Origin: an uncultured Draconibacterium sp.
Lineage (GTDB): Bacteria > Bacteroidota > Bacteroidia > Bacteroidales > Prolixibacteraceae
Assembly: GCF_913063105.1 (NCBI RefSeq)
Contig: NZ_CAJXYQ010000009.1
Coordinates: 97,772-161,771, forward strand
DNA: 64,000 nt
Direction: 5' to 3'
In this document: positions 15,725-26,252 of the stretch, piece after piece
Position numbering within the stretch: the first letter of the stretch is position 1
Layout of the letters: every line of letters begins with the position of its first letter
Program-made: the position numbers and the translations under genes
Notes under the pieces: model-generated
Databases searched by the model: none
Seen by the model: only the letters and a program-made list of their open reading frames with translations
What the model was told of the DNA's origin: nothing

Positions 15725-17818
15725 ATGAAAACTGGAATTTATATCACAAATACCGAAAGCCAAACAGGAAGATCGCTTGTAACGCTTGGTGTTTTAAAAG
15801 TTTTGCTTTCAAAAGTAAGTAAGGTTGGCTACTTCCGACCAATTATTAACGATTATCCAAAAGGAGTTCACGATAATCATATCGAAACCATGTTAACGTA
15901 TTTCAACCTCGATATGGAATACAAAGATGCCTATGGCTTTACCATGTCGCAAGTGGTTAAGTATAAAAACATGGGGCAGGAGGCACGTTTGATTGACCAA
16001 ATGATTGACCGTTATAAAAAGCTGGAAGAGCAGTATGACGTGGTGGTGGTTGAAGGCTCTGATTTCGAAAACAAAGGTATTTCTTTTGAATTTGATTTGA
16101 ATGTTGAATTTGCCAAAAACCTTTCAGTTCCTACCATTTTGGTAAGTTCGGCAAAAGATAAGCAGATGGATGAGGCCATCTCAAATCTTGATTTGGCTGT
16201 AAAATCATTTGCTGAAAAAGATGTGGTTGTGCAATCGGTTGTTATGAACCGGGTGAAAGCCGGAGATTGCGAACAGATGAAAGCCGAACTAACGAAAGTA
16301 ATTCCAGAAGGTACGTCAATTGAAATTATTCCGGAAATAAAAAAATTGGGAAGTCCAACCATCCGAGAAATATACGAAGCCATTGGTGGTACAATTTTAT
16401 TGGGCGAAAACCTGTTGTGTAAACAAGCCGACCGCTACGACGTAGGAGCTATGCAGTTGCGAAATTACCTTGATCGGGTGGAAGAAAACAGCCTGATAAT
16501 TACACCTGGCGACCGTTCTGATATTATTTTGGGAGCTTTACAGGCCAATGCCTCATCAAATTACCCAAACATAGCAGGTATTGTGGTTACCGGAGGTATT
16601 GCCCCCGAGCCTCAGATACTTAAACTTATTGAAGGTTTGCCAACTATTGTTCCTATTATTTTGGTGGATGATGTAACTTTCGTTGCTGCCAATAAAATAG
16701 CCAATGTGAAACCAAAAATTACACCCGGTATAACACGAAAGCTCGACCTGAGTATTTCTACTTTTGAAAAGTATATTGACACTGAATTCCTGATTGATAA
16801 ATTCAGAAGTTTTAAAACAGATGTGGTTACCCCGCATATGTTTCAGTACAACCTGGTGGCCAAGGCAAAATCGAAAAAACAACACATTGTTTTACCCGAA
16901 GGAACCGACCCACGTATTTTACTGGCCGCAACCCGTTTGGTAGACCAGAATGTTGTTGAAGTTACCCTACTCGGAAACAGAGAAGAGATAATAGCTAAAG
17001 CTGCCGAAATTGGTGTGAAGATTAATGGAAACATTAAAATTGTAGACCCTGCAAAATCAGAACATTACGAAGATTACTGGAGAACCTATCACGAGCTGAG
17101 AAAGCACAAGAACATACCCGAAGATATGGCACAGGATGCGCTGGCAGATGTTTCTTACTTCGGAACCATGATGGTTTATAAAGGCCATGCCGACGGAATG
17201 GTATCGGGTGCAGCCCATACCACAGCGCATACAATTATTCCTGCCTTACAATTTGTAAAAACAAAACCGGGAGTTAAAACCGTGTCGTCGGTGTTTTTTA
17301 TGTGTTTAGACGACCATGTTTCGGTAATGGGCGATTGTGCAGTTAATGTGAGCCCGAATGCCGAGCAACTGGCAGAAATTGCTGTTTCGTCAGCCGATTC
17401 GGCAAAAGCATTTGGCATCGACCCAAAAGTTGCCATGTTATCGTACTCTTCAGGTACATCCGGTTCGGGAGCAGAAGTAGATAAAGTACGTGCTGCTACC
17501 GAAAAAGCGATCAGCATGCGCCCGGAACTAAAAATAGAAGGACCAATACAGTATGATGCTGCCGTTGACCCGAGTGTTGGTAAAAGCAAATTGCCCGATT
17601 CGCAGGTTGCCGGGCAGGCCAATGTTTTGATTTTCCCCGATTTGAATACCGGAAATAATACTTACAAAGCTATTCAGCGCGAAACCGGAGCGTTAGCCAT
17701 TGGCCCAATGTTACAAGGCTTAAATAAACCGGTTAACGATTTAAGCCGTGGTTGCACTGTTGATGATATTTTTAATACAGTTGTAATTACTGCCATTCAG
17801 GCGCAGGAAGGGTTTTAA
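15725..17818 (+). CDS. pta: phosphate acetyltransferase
   Basis: A 697-residue long-form Pta that converts acetyl-CoA and phosphate to acetyl phosphate. The N-terminal BioD/P-loop-like domain (about 1-200) starts MKTGIYITNTESQTGRS, a degenerate P-loop. A DRTGG-type middle domain covers about 210-330. The C-terminal PTA catalytic domain (about 370-697) contains IVLPEGTDPRILLAA, DGMVSGAAHTTAHTI, MLSYSSGTSGSGAEVDKVRAA, GPIQYDAAVDP and LIFPDLNTGNNTYKA. Length matches the family. It precedes ackA by 96 bp, the standard acetate/ATP-generating pair. Confidence 0.96.
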   Translation: MKTGIYITNTESQTGRSLVTLGVLKVLLSKVSKVGYFRPIINDYPKGVHDNHIETMLTYFNLDMEYKDAYGFTMSQVVKYKNMGQEARLIDQMIDRYKKLEEQYDVVVVEGSDFENKGISFEFDLNVEFAKNLSVPTILVSSAKDKQMDEAISNLDLAVKSFAEKDVVVQSVVMNRVKAGDCEQMKAELTKVIPEGTSIEIIPEIKKLGSPTIREIYEAIGGTILLGENLLCKQADRYDVGAMQLRNYLDRVEENSLIITPGDRSDIILGALQANASSNYPNIAGIVVTGGIAPEPQILKLIEGLPTIVPIILVDDVTFVAANKIANVKPKITPGITRKLDLSISTFEKYIDTEFLIDKFRSFKTDVVTPHMFQYNLVAKAKSKKQHIVLPEGTDPRILLAATRLVDQNVVEVTLLGNREEIIAKAAEIGVKINGNIKIVDPAKSEHYEDYWRTYHELRKHKNIPEDMAQDALADVSYFGTMMVYKGHADGMVSGAAHTTAHTIIPALQFVKTKPGVKTVSSVFFMCLDDHVSVMGDCAVNVSPNAEQLAEIAVSSADSAKAFGIDPKVAMLSYSSGTSGSGAEVDKVRAATEKAISMRPELKIEGPIQYDAAVDPSVGKSKLPDSQVAGQANVLIFPDLNTGNNTYKAIQRETGALAIGPMLQGLNKPVNDLSRGCTVDDIFNTVVITAIQAQEGF

Positions 17819-17914
17819 AAGCGTAAAATCAACTGATTTACGATAGTGGGCAAGGTGTTGGCAGAACGGTTCAACTGCTTGTTCATTACCAAACTTTTAA
17901 CGATATATTTTAAA

Positions 17915-19111
17915 ATGAATATTTTAGTAATTAATGCAGGTAGTTCGTCAATTAAATATCAGCTTATTGATATGAATACTGAGCTGCCATTATCGAGTGG
18001 AATTGTTGAACGCATTGGTCTTGAAATGGGGGTTATTAAACACAAAACCTTTACCAGTGGTGCAGAAGAAAAAACAATTGAAGAATTTCCGATTCCGGAT
18101 CATGGTGTTGGTTTGAAACGTGTTTCGGAGTTACTTATGGATGCCGACAAAGGCGTAATTAGTGACCCTTCAGAAATTAAAGCTGTTGGACACCGCCTTG
18201 TACATGGTGGCGAAACTTTTACCCAAACCGTTGTAATTACCGACGAGGTAAAAGCTAAAGTTAAAGAATTGTTTCCGTTGGCGCCTCTGCATAACCCGGC
18301 AAACCTTATTGGCGTTGAGGTAGCAGAGAAAGTATTTCCTAACGCCACGCAGGTTGGTGTTTTTGATACTGCTTTTCATCAATCAATACCTGAGAAAGCT
18401 TTTCGTTATGCCTTGCCCGAAAAATTTTACAGCGAATTGCGCATTCGTAAATACGGCTTTCATGGAACATCACACAAGTTTATTTCCGAAAAAGCAATTG
18501 AATACCTCGGAAATCCTGATGCAAAAATCATTACTATCCACTTAGGCAATGGTGCATCAATGGCAGCAGTAAAAGGCGGCGTTTGTGTTGATACAACCAT
18601 GGGAATGGGACCTCTGAGTGGATTAATAATGGGAACCCGATCGGGAGATATTGATCCGGCAATTATTTTTTACCTGGCACAGCAAAAAGGGTATTCTGTT
18701 GAGGAAATTTCTGATTTGTTAAATAAGGAAAGTGGCATGAAAGGCCTCACCGGTTTAACCGATATGCGCGATGTGGAAAAACGCCAGCGTGAAGGGGCAC
18801 CTGATGCTGTTCTTGCCTTGGAGATGTATGCCTATCGCGTAAAACATTTTGTAGGAAGTTATGCCGCAGCAATGAACGGTGTTGATGCTATTGTTTTTAC
18901 CGCCGGAATTGGGGAAAACGATACTTCTATCAGACGAATGGTGTGCGAAGATATGGATTACCTGGGAATAACCTGGGATGAAGAGAAAGATAAAAACCGT
19001 ACAGACAGCCTACACGAGATTAACACTGCAGGTGCTAAAACAAAGGTGTTAATTATTCCAACCAACGAGGAGTTGGAAATTGCCAAACAATCGTTGGAGC
19101 TTGTAAAATAA
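17915..19111 (+). CDS. ackA: acetate kinase
   Basis: A 398-residue ASKHA-fold kinase that makes acetate and ATP from acetyl phosphate. The ATG at 17915 is chosen because the conserved N-terminus MNILVINAGSSSIKYQL begins there; an in-frame ATG at 17846 would add 23 residues without family support. Other landmarks are GHRLVHGGETF, VFDTAFHQSIP, YGFHGTSHKFIS, IHLGNGASMAAVKGG, DTTMGMGPLSGLIMGTRSGDIDP and FTAGIGEND. It is cotranscribed with pta and followed by a strong terminator. Confidence 0.97.
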   Translation: MNILVINAGSSSIKYQLIDMNTELPLSSGIVERIGLEMGVIKHKTFTSGAEEKTIEEFPIPDHGVGLKRVSELLMDADKGVISDPSEIKAVGHRLVHGGETFTQTVVITDEVKAKVKELFPLAPLHNPANLIGVEVAEKVFPNATQVGVFDTAFHQSIPEKAFRYALPEKFYSELRIRKYGFHGTSHKFISEKAIEYLGNPDAKIITIHLGNGASMAAVKGGVCVDTTMGMGPLSGLIMGTRSGDIDPAIIFYLAQQKGYSVEEISDLLNKESGMKGLTGLTDMRDVEKRQREGAPDAVLALEMYAYRVKHFVGSYAAAMNGVDAIVFTAGIGENDTSIRRMVCEDMDYLGITWDEEKDKNRTDSLHEINTAGAKTKVLIIPTNEELEIAKQSLELVK

Positions 19112-19132
19112 CCGGCTCATCAAAAAAAACAG

Positions 19133-19174
19133 AAAGGAAGGCGTGTTTACTAAGCACGCCTTCCTTTTTTTTAG
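19133..19174 (+). terminator. strong terminator after ackA
   Basis: A 13-bp perfect stem (AAAGGAAGGCGTG with CACGCCTTCCTTT), 9-nt loop, then a run of T, 21 bp after the ackA stop. The A-run on the 5' side lets it also act on the opposite strand, where a kinase gene ends at 19194. Confidence 0.92.
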
Positions 19175-19193
19175 CGTGAGCAAGTTGATAAGC

Positions 19194-22100
19194 TTACACC
19201 AGTTTTTTTATTATTTCTAATAAATCGTCTTTATTAATCGGTTTGGTTATGTAGTCATCACAACCAATTTGTATAGCCTTTTCGGCATCGCCGGCAAGGG
19301 CAAATGCAGTTTGAGCAATAACCGGGATTTTTGGGTTAATTGCTTTAATTTGTTTTGTTGCTTCAAAACCATCTAATACGGGCATTTTTATATCCATTAA
19401 AACCAAGGCAATTCCTGGCGTGCTTTTAAATATCGAAACAGCATCTAAGCCATTTGCCGCGTTAATTACCTTGTAACCGTTTTTTTCTAAAATTAGTTTT
19501 AAGAAATGAAAACTTGTCAGGTCGTCTTCGGCAATTAAAATGGTATTATTTGTTGTTTGAATGAGGTTCTTTTCTTCTGAAGATTTAGCCATTTCTTTTT
19601 TTGTTTCAGTTACTCTTTCTGCCGGTTTTTCTGTGTGCTGGTTATTAACCGTGAAATAAAAGGTGCTGCCTTTGCCGTATTCCGATTCAACCCAAATGCT
19701 ACCACCCAGAATTTCGGTGTAGGCTTTGCAAATAGCAAGTCCGAGCCCCGATCCCTCGTAACCACGGGTAATTTCAATATGCCCCTGGGTAAATCGATTA
19801 AAAATGGCATTCAGTTTGTTTTTCTCAATACCTTCGCCTGTATCTTTTACCCAAAATTTTATTGTGTCGTTAAGGGGTTCACAACCAGCCTCAATTTTTC
19901 CGGTATGTGTAAACTTTATTGCATTTTTAATCAGGTTCGATAAAATAGATTCCAGTTTGTTTTTATCGGTATAAATGTGGGTTTTGTCGCTTATGCACGT
20001 TTCATAATTTAAATCGAGGCCTTTTTTATCTGCTTCTGGTTTAAAGAAATGAATTAAATCGCTAAGTATTTCGCGAAAATCGAGCCATTGAAAATGAGTA
20101 GGGGTATCGCCTGCTTCAATTTTTGAAAACTCGATAATATCGTTAATTGTTGAAAGTAAACGATTGCCACTTTTTTGCACAGTAAGCGAGTAATCCTCTC
20201 GTTGTTGGTCGCTTAGGTCAGGTGATTGCAATAACTCGATGAAGCCAATAATTCCATTCATCGGTGTTCTGATTTCGTGGCTCATATTAGCCAGAAAAGC
20301 CGATTTTAAGCGATCAGATTCTTCCGCTTTTTCTTTAGCTTGTTGCAGGGCTTTTTCTGTTTTTTTGATATCAGTCATGTCGCGAAATTCAACAACCCGT
20401 ACCTGTTCTCCATGGTAAGGTATCATACGGGCTTCCAACCGGGCCGGGTATCTTTCGCCGTTCTTCTTTAAACCTGTTACCTGATAGGGTTTTTCATATT
20501 CACTCAGAATATTGTTCATTACTATTTCGCGCGATTCTTCAGCAACAAGAAGCTCAATGCCATTGGCACCAACAAGTTGCTCGTAGCTGTAACCCGAAAT
20601 TCGTGACAAGCCATCGTTACAGTCGAGAATAATACCTTTTTTGTGAATGGCAATTCCTCCAAACGATGCATCATGCAACAGTTTAAAACGAGCTTCATTC
20701 TCTTCGGCCTCTTTTTTGGCTTTTATTAGTTCTTTTTCGTAATGCACACGTTTTGATATATCCCGGTTGTTCCCCCGTCTGCCCAGGTATTTCCCTTCTT
20801 CATCGTACACCGGAATACAAAAATGTTCAATCCAAACAGGATGACCATCTTTGTGAATAATCTTAAAATCACTGGTGTGTATTGGCTCTCGCGAATGAAG
20901 AATTTCTTCATGGTGCTCCTGTATTATTTCACTATCATCAGGATGAACTATTTGGTTTATTAAGTCGGGATTATCGTAAAATGCACTGGGAGGGTATCCG
21001 GTAATTTGCTCGCAGCCATTTGAAATAAATTGAAAATGGTTATCGGCATCTAACCAATATTCCCAGTCTTTGGTATTATCGGCCAGTATTTTAAATTTTT
21101 GCTCGCTTGCTTTTAGCTCATTCTCAGCTTGTGTTCTTGAGGTTATATCATGAAAAACACAGTAGGTTTGTTTGAAACTTCCGTCGGGTTTATAGCCAAT
21201 GGTGCCATCTAATGAGATGTTGATGTAATGCCCTTTTTTATGTCGGAGTTTAAATGGTATGTTGTTCACATATCCGCGTTTTAAAAACATCGGAAAATTC
21301 AGGTCGTAATGGGCTTTCCAGTCAGGGTGCAGAAAATCGCGATAGTTTTTACCAATTACTTCGTTACGTTGATAGCCCAGTGTTGAAAGCCAGGCCGGAT
21401 TTACATCGTAGAAATTTCCTTTATCGTCTAAACTTTGATAAGGGAGTGGAGCATGCTGGTATAAATTTCTGAACTTTTCTTCCCTTTTCTTTAAAAGCTC
21501 CTTTTCTTCGGTTTTTTCTGTAATGTCGTGAAACAATGTGGCAAAGTACCCTGGTTTTATTCTGGTAGCAGAGATGTGAAAATGCTTACCCATTGGTTCA
21601 AAAGAGGCTTCAAAATCGATTGGTTTGCCTGTTTTGGCCACATTTGCGTATTCTTTGAGATGAGGGGCCGGATTATACTTGTAGAGTTTACTGGCCAGTT
21701 GGCCTGCTGCCTCTTCCTGTTTGATGCCCAATATTTTTTCGTAAGCTTTATTTACCTCAAGTATTAGGTAGTCGTTTGGGTGCCCATCTTTGTCTTCAAT
21801 TAGTTTATGTATGGCACAACCTTCACTCATATTTTCGAATAGAAAGCGAAATTTTTCCTGGTTCTCCCATGAATCTTCAAAAAGTGGCTTTTTATGTGTT
21901 ACATCGCGTCCAATGCCCATAATACCTGATAAATTCTGGTTGGTATCGTATAAGGGATAAAAAGTGATCCGGAAATGATTTATATTGTTGTTTTCGAGCC
22001 TGGCTTCAACCTCTTGTTCCACAGTTTCGCCAGAACTTAATTTCTTAATCATGTGTTTTAGCCAATCTTGCTGAACATCAAGAGACAGTAAATCAAAAAT

Positions 22101-22259
22101 ATTTTTACCTAAAACCTGTTCTGCCGGGCATTGAAAGAGTAGCTCCGCGCTGGAATTACATGTGGTAATCTTTCCTTGCAAACAGGTTGCAATAATTGGC
22201 TGATTTATGGAGTTTAACAGGTAATCGGAAGGTACTTTAATGGGATCCTTTTTTGCCAT
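19194..22259 (-). CDS. multi-PAS hybrid sensor histidine kinase
   Basis: A 1021-residue soluble kinase without membrane helices. About five PAS domains (roughly 10-125, 140-255, 262-380, 385-505 and 525-640; several end in PAC motifs such as [11 protein letters not shown] and [10 protein letters not shown]) are followed by a HisKA helix with [19 protein letters not shown], an HATPase_c domain ([36 protein letters not shown]) and a C-terminal receiver (904-1021, Asp956 in [12 protein letters not shown]). It has no DNA-binding output, so it signals through a further partner or by phosphorelay. It is downstream of the STAS-like gene and the second hybrid kinase on the same strand. Confidence 0.9.
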   Translation of the reverse strand: MAKKDPIKVPSDYLLNSINQPIIATCLQGKITTCNSSAELLFQCPAEQVLGKNIFDLLSLDVQQDWLKHMIKKLSSGETVEQEVEARLENNNINHFRITFYPLYDTNQNLSGIMGIGRDVTHKKPLFEDSWENQEKFRFLFENMSEGCAIHKLIEDKDGHPNDYLILEVNKAYEKILGIKQEEAAGQLASKLYKYNPAPHLKEYANVAKTGKPIDFEASFEPMGKHFHISATRIKPGYFATLFHDITEKTEEKELLKKREEKFRNLYQHAPLPYQSLDDKGNFYDVNPAWLSTLGYQRNEVIGKNYRDFLHPDWKAHYDLNFPMFLKRGYVNNIPFKLRHKKGHYINISLDGTIGYKPDGSFKQTYCVFHDITSRTQAENELKASEQKFKILADNTKDWEYWLDADNHFQFISNGCEQITGYPPSAFYDNPDLINQIVHPDDSEIIQEHHEEILHSREPIHTSDFKIIHKDGHPVWIEHFCIPVYDEEGKYLGRRGNNRDISKRVHYEKELIKAKKEAEENEARFKLLHDASFGGIAIHKKGIILDCNDGLSRISGYSYEQLVGANGIELLVAEESREIVMNNILSEYEKPYQVTGLKKNGERYPARLEARMIPYHGEQVRVVEFRDMTDIKKTEKALQQAKEKAEESDRLKSAFLANMSHEIRTPMNGIIGFIELLQSPDLSDQQREDYSLTVQKSGNRLLSTINDIIEFSKIEAGDTPTHFQWLDFREILSDLIHFFKPEADKKGLDLNYETCISDKTHIYTDKNKLESILSNLIKNAIKFTHTGKIEAGCEPLNDTIKFWVKDTGEGIEKNKLNAIFNRFTQGHIEITRGYEGSGLGLAICKAYTEILGGSIWVESEYGKGSTFYFTVNNQHTEKPAERVTETKKEMAKSSEEKNLIQTTNNTILIAEDDLTSFHFLKLILEKNGYKVINAANGLDAVSIFKSTPGIALVLMDIKMPVLDGFEATKQIKAINPKIPVIAQTAFALAGDAEKAIQIGCDDYITKPINKDDLLEIIKKLV

Positions 22260-22382
22260 AATTTAGGTTTTAGATATAACACAGGTGCCAATTCTTTTAC
22301 AATGTTTTTCAGTGAATTAGAATTAGTTTATGAAGTTAGCTATTTTAATGATTGCACGGAAATAGAACTCATTATTTGATTG

Positions 22383-22793
22383 CTATTTTTCTTCATCTCC
22401 AGGCGAGTAAAATTTTCCTTTTTTTAACCACTCTAAAGCCGCTTTGTCAGTGGAAAAACAGCGGTATTTATAGCTTTTAAGCGGTGCCACCATTTGCTGA
22501 AAAATTACGCCCATTGCTGTTTCAAAAGGAGTATCTACCAGATCGGCATGCCGAACTTCTCGTCGGTTTCTGGTCAGTTTTTTTATTTCTAAAAAGAATT
22601 CCCGCATTTCACCTAATGAAATTTCCAGCTGCGAGTTGCGCGAATCTTCCAGGATGTAAACCGTATCAAATTTTCCAAATTCATTTAATAGCTTGTGCAA
22701 TACCACTTTGGTTTCGGAGTGAGTAATTTTGCCTTCTTTGGTTATGTAAATAATACGGTCATCGGGATTGTATTTTATTTCCAGGTTCTTCAT
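22383..22793 (-). CDS. small STAS/SpoIIAA-like protein between two hybrid kinases
   Basis: A 136-residue soluble protein starting MKNLEIKYNPDDRIIYITKEG, a two-strand start usual for SpoIIAA-like STAS proteins, with a central VYILEDSRNSQ segment and the C-terminal CFSTDKAALEWL motif also seen in the protein at 14871-15263. It lies between the two PAS hybrid kinases on the same strand (gaps of 123 and 127 bp), so it may be a signalling partner or output of them (inference). I cannot assign a biochemical function. No phosphorylatable Ser can be named with confidence. Confidence 0.7.
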   Translation of the reverse strand: MKNLEIKYNPDDRIIYITKEGKITHSETKVVLHKLLNEFGKFDTVYILEDSRNSQLEISLGEMREFFLEIKKLTRNRREVRHADLVDTPFETAMGVIFQQMVAPLKSYKYRCFSTDKAALEWLKKGKFYSPGDEEK

Positions 22794-22920
22794 GCACCAA
22801 TAAATTATAATCTGCAGTTAAAAAAGCGTAGATTAAAGCTAATAAAATTAACCGAAAATAGCGCAGCTATTTATATCTGTATTTATAATGCTTGCGAAAA
22901 TGCCGTTTGTAAGCCAGTCG

Positions 22921-25900
22921 TTAATTGAATAATCTTTGAATGGATTCAAAAAGGCGGTGTTTATGAATTGGTTTCGAAACAAAATCGTTGCAACCCGATT
23001 TTTGTGCTTTTCGAATATCTTCGGGCTGGGCAAATGCCGATTGGGCAATAATTTTTACGTTATTGTTAAAGGCCCTGATTTTTTCGGTAGCATTGAAACC
23101 ATCAAGTATTGGCATTTTTATGTCCATTAGTAACAGGTCAATATCCGCATTTTCCTGAACGAGTTGAACAGCCTCTTGCCCGTTGTTTGCAATTATTATT
23201 TCTGATGCAATTTCATTAACCAGAAGTTTTAATAATTCAATTGATATAGGGTCGTCTTCTGCTATCAGAATCTTTAGTTTTTTATTAATTAAGGTGCTGA
23301 AATTTTGCCGGAAGTCGTTCTCCGAAATTTTTGTTTCGTTGGTTGTGAGTACAATGGGCAACGAAACATTAAAGGTAGTGCCTTCTCCAACATTCGACTT
23401 TAAATTTATACTACCGTTTAACATTTCGGTGTACGATTTTGTAATTGAAAGTCCTAATCCTGAACCCTCAAAAACTCTAGAATCGGCTACATCTGCCTGT
23501 ACAAATCGGTCGAATATGGCTTGCTGACGGTTTTGTGGTATCCCCACTCCTGTATCGTGTACGTAAAAATGAATGGATTTATTACTTAATGTATAGCCAA
23601 ACTCTATAGTTCCGGAGGCGGTAAATTTATAGGCATTTTTAATGAGGTTGGTTAAAATAGAGTTGAGCTTGTCTGGGTCGGTATGTAAAAGACTAACCGG
23701 TACTCCATTGTTTTCATTTACCTTAAAATCAATCCCTTTTTTGTGCATTGATGGTTGAAAAAACACATAAAGCTCGTTGATTAATGCCGAGAGGTTTATG
23801 TCTTGCATATTCAGGTTAACCATGCCTGATTCAATTTTCGATATGTCAATAATATCGTTAATTGTGCTAAGCATACGGTCGCCACTGGTTTGAATTACAT
23901 TAATAAATTCATGTTGCTGCTCTGTAGTCAGGTCAGGCTCTTTCAACAGTTCGGTAAAGCCAAGAATGCCATTCATTGGGGTGCGTATCTCGTGGCTCAT
24001 GTTGGCTAAAAACGAAGATTTTAACTTATCGCTTTGCTCCGCTTTTTCTTTGGCTTCCCGAAGCTCTTTTAAGGTTTGTTTTTTTTCGGTTATGTCTTCT
24101 TTAACGGCAATAAATTGTGTAATCCGTTTTTGCTGGTCGAAAATTGGCGATATGTTGGCTTGCTCCCAGTAGCGTTCTCCGTTTTTTTTCTTGTTTAAAA
24201 ACTCACCAAACCAAATGTTTCCTGCTTTTATGGTTTGCCACATCTCTTTATAAAATGCCTTGTCTTGCTCGCCTGATTTTAAAATTCTTGGGTTTTGACC
24301 AAGTACCTCAGCTTTATGGTAACCCGATTTTTCTTCAAAAAATGGGTTTACATACTCGATGTTACCATCGGCATCGGTAATAACAATGCTGGCGGGGCTC
24401 GATTCTATTGCCTTCGATAACATTTCGTTGGCACGTTCAAGCGTTTTTCTTCTGGTAATATCGCTAATAAATCCTTCGAGCAAAATTTCCTTATCGTTGT
24501 ATATTGCTTTGCCCCTTTCCCAAACCCATTTCTCGGTATCGTTTTTAGTTTTTATGCGGTACTCAAGCTCATAAGACTTTTTTTCAGCAATTGAATCTTG
24601 AATCGTATTCCAAACATATTTTTTATCATCCGGGTGAATAAGGTCATCATATCTTACTGTGCCATTTGTTAATTCTTTCGGATGATATCCAAACAGGCTA
24701 AAGCATCCTTCGCTCATAAAATTCATGCTCCAGCTTTCGTCGTTTTTGCAATTGTATGCCACCCCGGGCAGATTATCGAGCAGGCGGTTCAATTGTTCCC
24801 TGCTTTCTTTTACAGCTTCCTGAAGAAAATAGCGTTCTGATATGTCGCGAACTGCAGCAATTCTAACATTTTTCCCTTTAAAAGGAATGCTGCGTGCTTC
24901 TATCTCAGCGTATCCAATGGTTCTGTCTTTTTTTCGCGCTGAAACCACAAATGGTTTGGGAATGTCTTTTTGCAAACTCTCTAATGCCTTAGGCCAATCT
25001 TTTTCGAGAATAAAATCTGATAAAAGATTTTTGCCAATAAGCTCTTCGCGTGAATAGCCTGTAATACGCAGTAAGGTTTCGTTTATTTCAAGAATTTTTC
25101 CATTATCGTGTATAATAATACCTTCAAATGAGGCTTCAGACAGAAACCTGAAGTGGGCTTCTCTTTCCTTTAGCTTTTCGAGCGTTTTTTTTAATTCCGA
25201 GTTGTCATGAAGCATTACCTGCAGTGCAGGACTGTCATCGAAACTGGTGCTAACTACGGTAACATCAACAGGCACCAAATGCCCGGGTTTTGTTAGGGCC
25301 ACCGATTCGTAGTTCAATTGTTTTTCATCGCCATGTAGTCTTTTGGCGTGAATTTCTTTAACTTTTGCTCTTTCTTCGGGGGCAACAAATTTAGTAAAAT
25401 CTTGTCCCAGAAGCTCTTCTTTTGAATAGCCTGATAAAATGCAGAGCGATTGGTTAACAAATTTTATCTCACCATCCTGTAAAATAAATAATGCATCGTT
25501 TAGCGAGTTAATCAGGTTGCGGTAGCGTATTTCACTGGTTTTAAGTTCATCATCCTTGTATATTCTGCCCAATGCCATACCAAGGTTGTTACAAATATCG
25601 GTAAAGGTAAGTTCCTCTTTTGGATGTTCAGCTTCTTTGGCAGGTATGGCAGCGCATAATAATCCATGTACCTTTTTATCATCGGCAATTGGTGCCAGAA
25701 AAGAAGTCCATACATTTGTATCAATATCAGCAGTAAATTCTGCCGGAATATTTGTTGTAACTGTTTGATTTAGTTGAGTAACACCGGCTACAAGTTTTTC
25801 GAAAAGTTGACTCTTATTTACCAGGCGCTGGATTTTGTTTATCTGATTGTTTTCTCCGGCACCGGCAAATGATGTTAACACTTTGTCATCGTCGAATAAT

Positions 25901-26067
25901 GCTATCCATGCTAAGTGATAACCCCGTGTATTAACCAAAATACTGCACGTGTTAGTTATAATAGGTTCGGGCTTTTTTTCAGAAAATACCAAACGGTCTA
26001 TTTCACGCGTTGTGTCAATAATTTTATGGAGGTGGATAATCTTTTGGTCAGCCTGGTTTATCATCAC
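22921..26067 (-). CDS. GAF/PAS hybrid sensor histidine kinase
   Basis: A 1048-residue soluble kinase. Residues about 25-175 resemble a GAF-type sensor (CSILVNTRGYHLAWIALFDDD). About four PAS/PAC units follow (roughly 180-300, 300-425, 425-550, 550-670; for example ISDITRRKTLERANEML and VKEDITEKKQTLKEL). Then come HisKA with [21 protein letters not shown], HATPase_c (NLIKNAYKFTASG, DTGVGIPQNR, GSGLGLSITKSY) and a receiver (930-1048, Asp982 in LMDIKMPILDGF). The kinase and receiver halves are closely similar to the kinase at 19194-22259, so the two are probably products of duplication with different sensory fronts. Confidence 0.9.
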   Translation of the reverse strand: MMINQADQKIIHLHKIIDTTREIDRLVFSEKKPEPIITNTCSILVNTRGYHLAWIALFDDDKVLTSFAGAGENNQINKIQRLVNKSQLFEKLVAGVTQLNQTVTTNIPAEFTADIDTNVWTSFLAPIADDKKVHGLLCAAIPAKEAEHPKEELTFTDICNNLGMALGRIYKDDELKTSEIRYRNLINSLNDALFILQDGEIKFVNQSLCILSGYSKEELLGQDFTKFVAPEERAKVKEIHAKRLHGDEKQLNYESVALTKPGHLVPVDVTVVSTSFDDSPALQVMLHDNSELKKTLEKLKEREAHFRFLSEASFEGIIIHDNGKILEINETLLRITGYSREELIGKNLLSDFILEKDWPKALESLQKDIPKPFVVSARKKDRTIGYAEIEARSIPFKGKNVRIAAVRDISERYFLQEAVKESREQLNRLLDNLPGVAYNCKNDESWSMNFMSEGCFSLFGYHPKELTNGTVRYDDLIHPDDKKYVWNTIQDSIAEKKSYELEYRIKTKNDTEKWVWERGKAIYNDKEILLEGFISDITRRKTLERANEMLSKAIESSPASIVITDADGNIEYVNPFFEEKSGYHKAEVLGQNPRILKSGEQDKAFYKEMWQTIKAGNIWFGEFLNKKKNGERYWEQANISPIFDQQKRITQFIAVKEDITEKKQTLKELREAKEKAEQSDKLKSSFLANMSHEIRTPMNGILGFTELLKEPDLTTEQQHEFINVIQTSGDRMLSTINDIIDISKIESGMVNLNMQDINLSALINELYVFFQPSMHKKGIDFKVNENNGVPVSLLHTDPDKLNSILTNLIKNAYKFTASGTIEFGYTLSNKSIHFYVHDTGVGIPQNRQQAIFDRFVQADVADSRVFEGSGLGLSITKSYTEMLNGSINLKSNVGEGTTFNVSLPIVLTTNETKISENDFRQNFSTLINKKLKILIAEDDPISIELLKLLVNEIASEIIIANNGQEAVQLVQENADIDLLLMDIKMPILDGFNATEKIRAFNNNVKIIAQSAFAQPEDIRKAQKSGCNDFVSKPIHKHRLFESIQRLFN

Positions 26068-26201
26068 GTTTTCACCTTTTTTTTAAGAATTGAGTACTTC
26101 TTCCCGTTCTCTGAAGAGGGCACAATATAGTAAAATTGGCGCATAAATAGGTGGAGTAAATTCGTAATTGAAAGCAAAATACGGGATTATAAAAACCAAA
26201 A

Positions 26202-26231
26202 AAAAGGCGCCTCAATAAAGCGGCGCCTTTT
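26202..26231 (-). terminator. terminator after transketolase
   Basis: A 10-bp perfect stem (AAAAGGCGCC with GGCGCCTTTT) and 10-nt loop, 21 bp after the stop at 26253. On the minus strand it is followed by TTTTTTTT-type sequence. Confidence 0.9.
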
Positions 26232-26252
26232 ACATTTTTATGTTTTTGCAAA

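Noticed and set aside
22383..22793. Heme- or redox-sensing role for the STAS-like protein between the kinases
   Set aside because: No ligand-binding motif can be seen; position alone does not support it.
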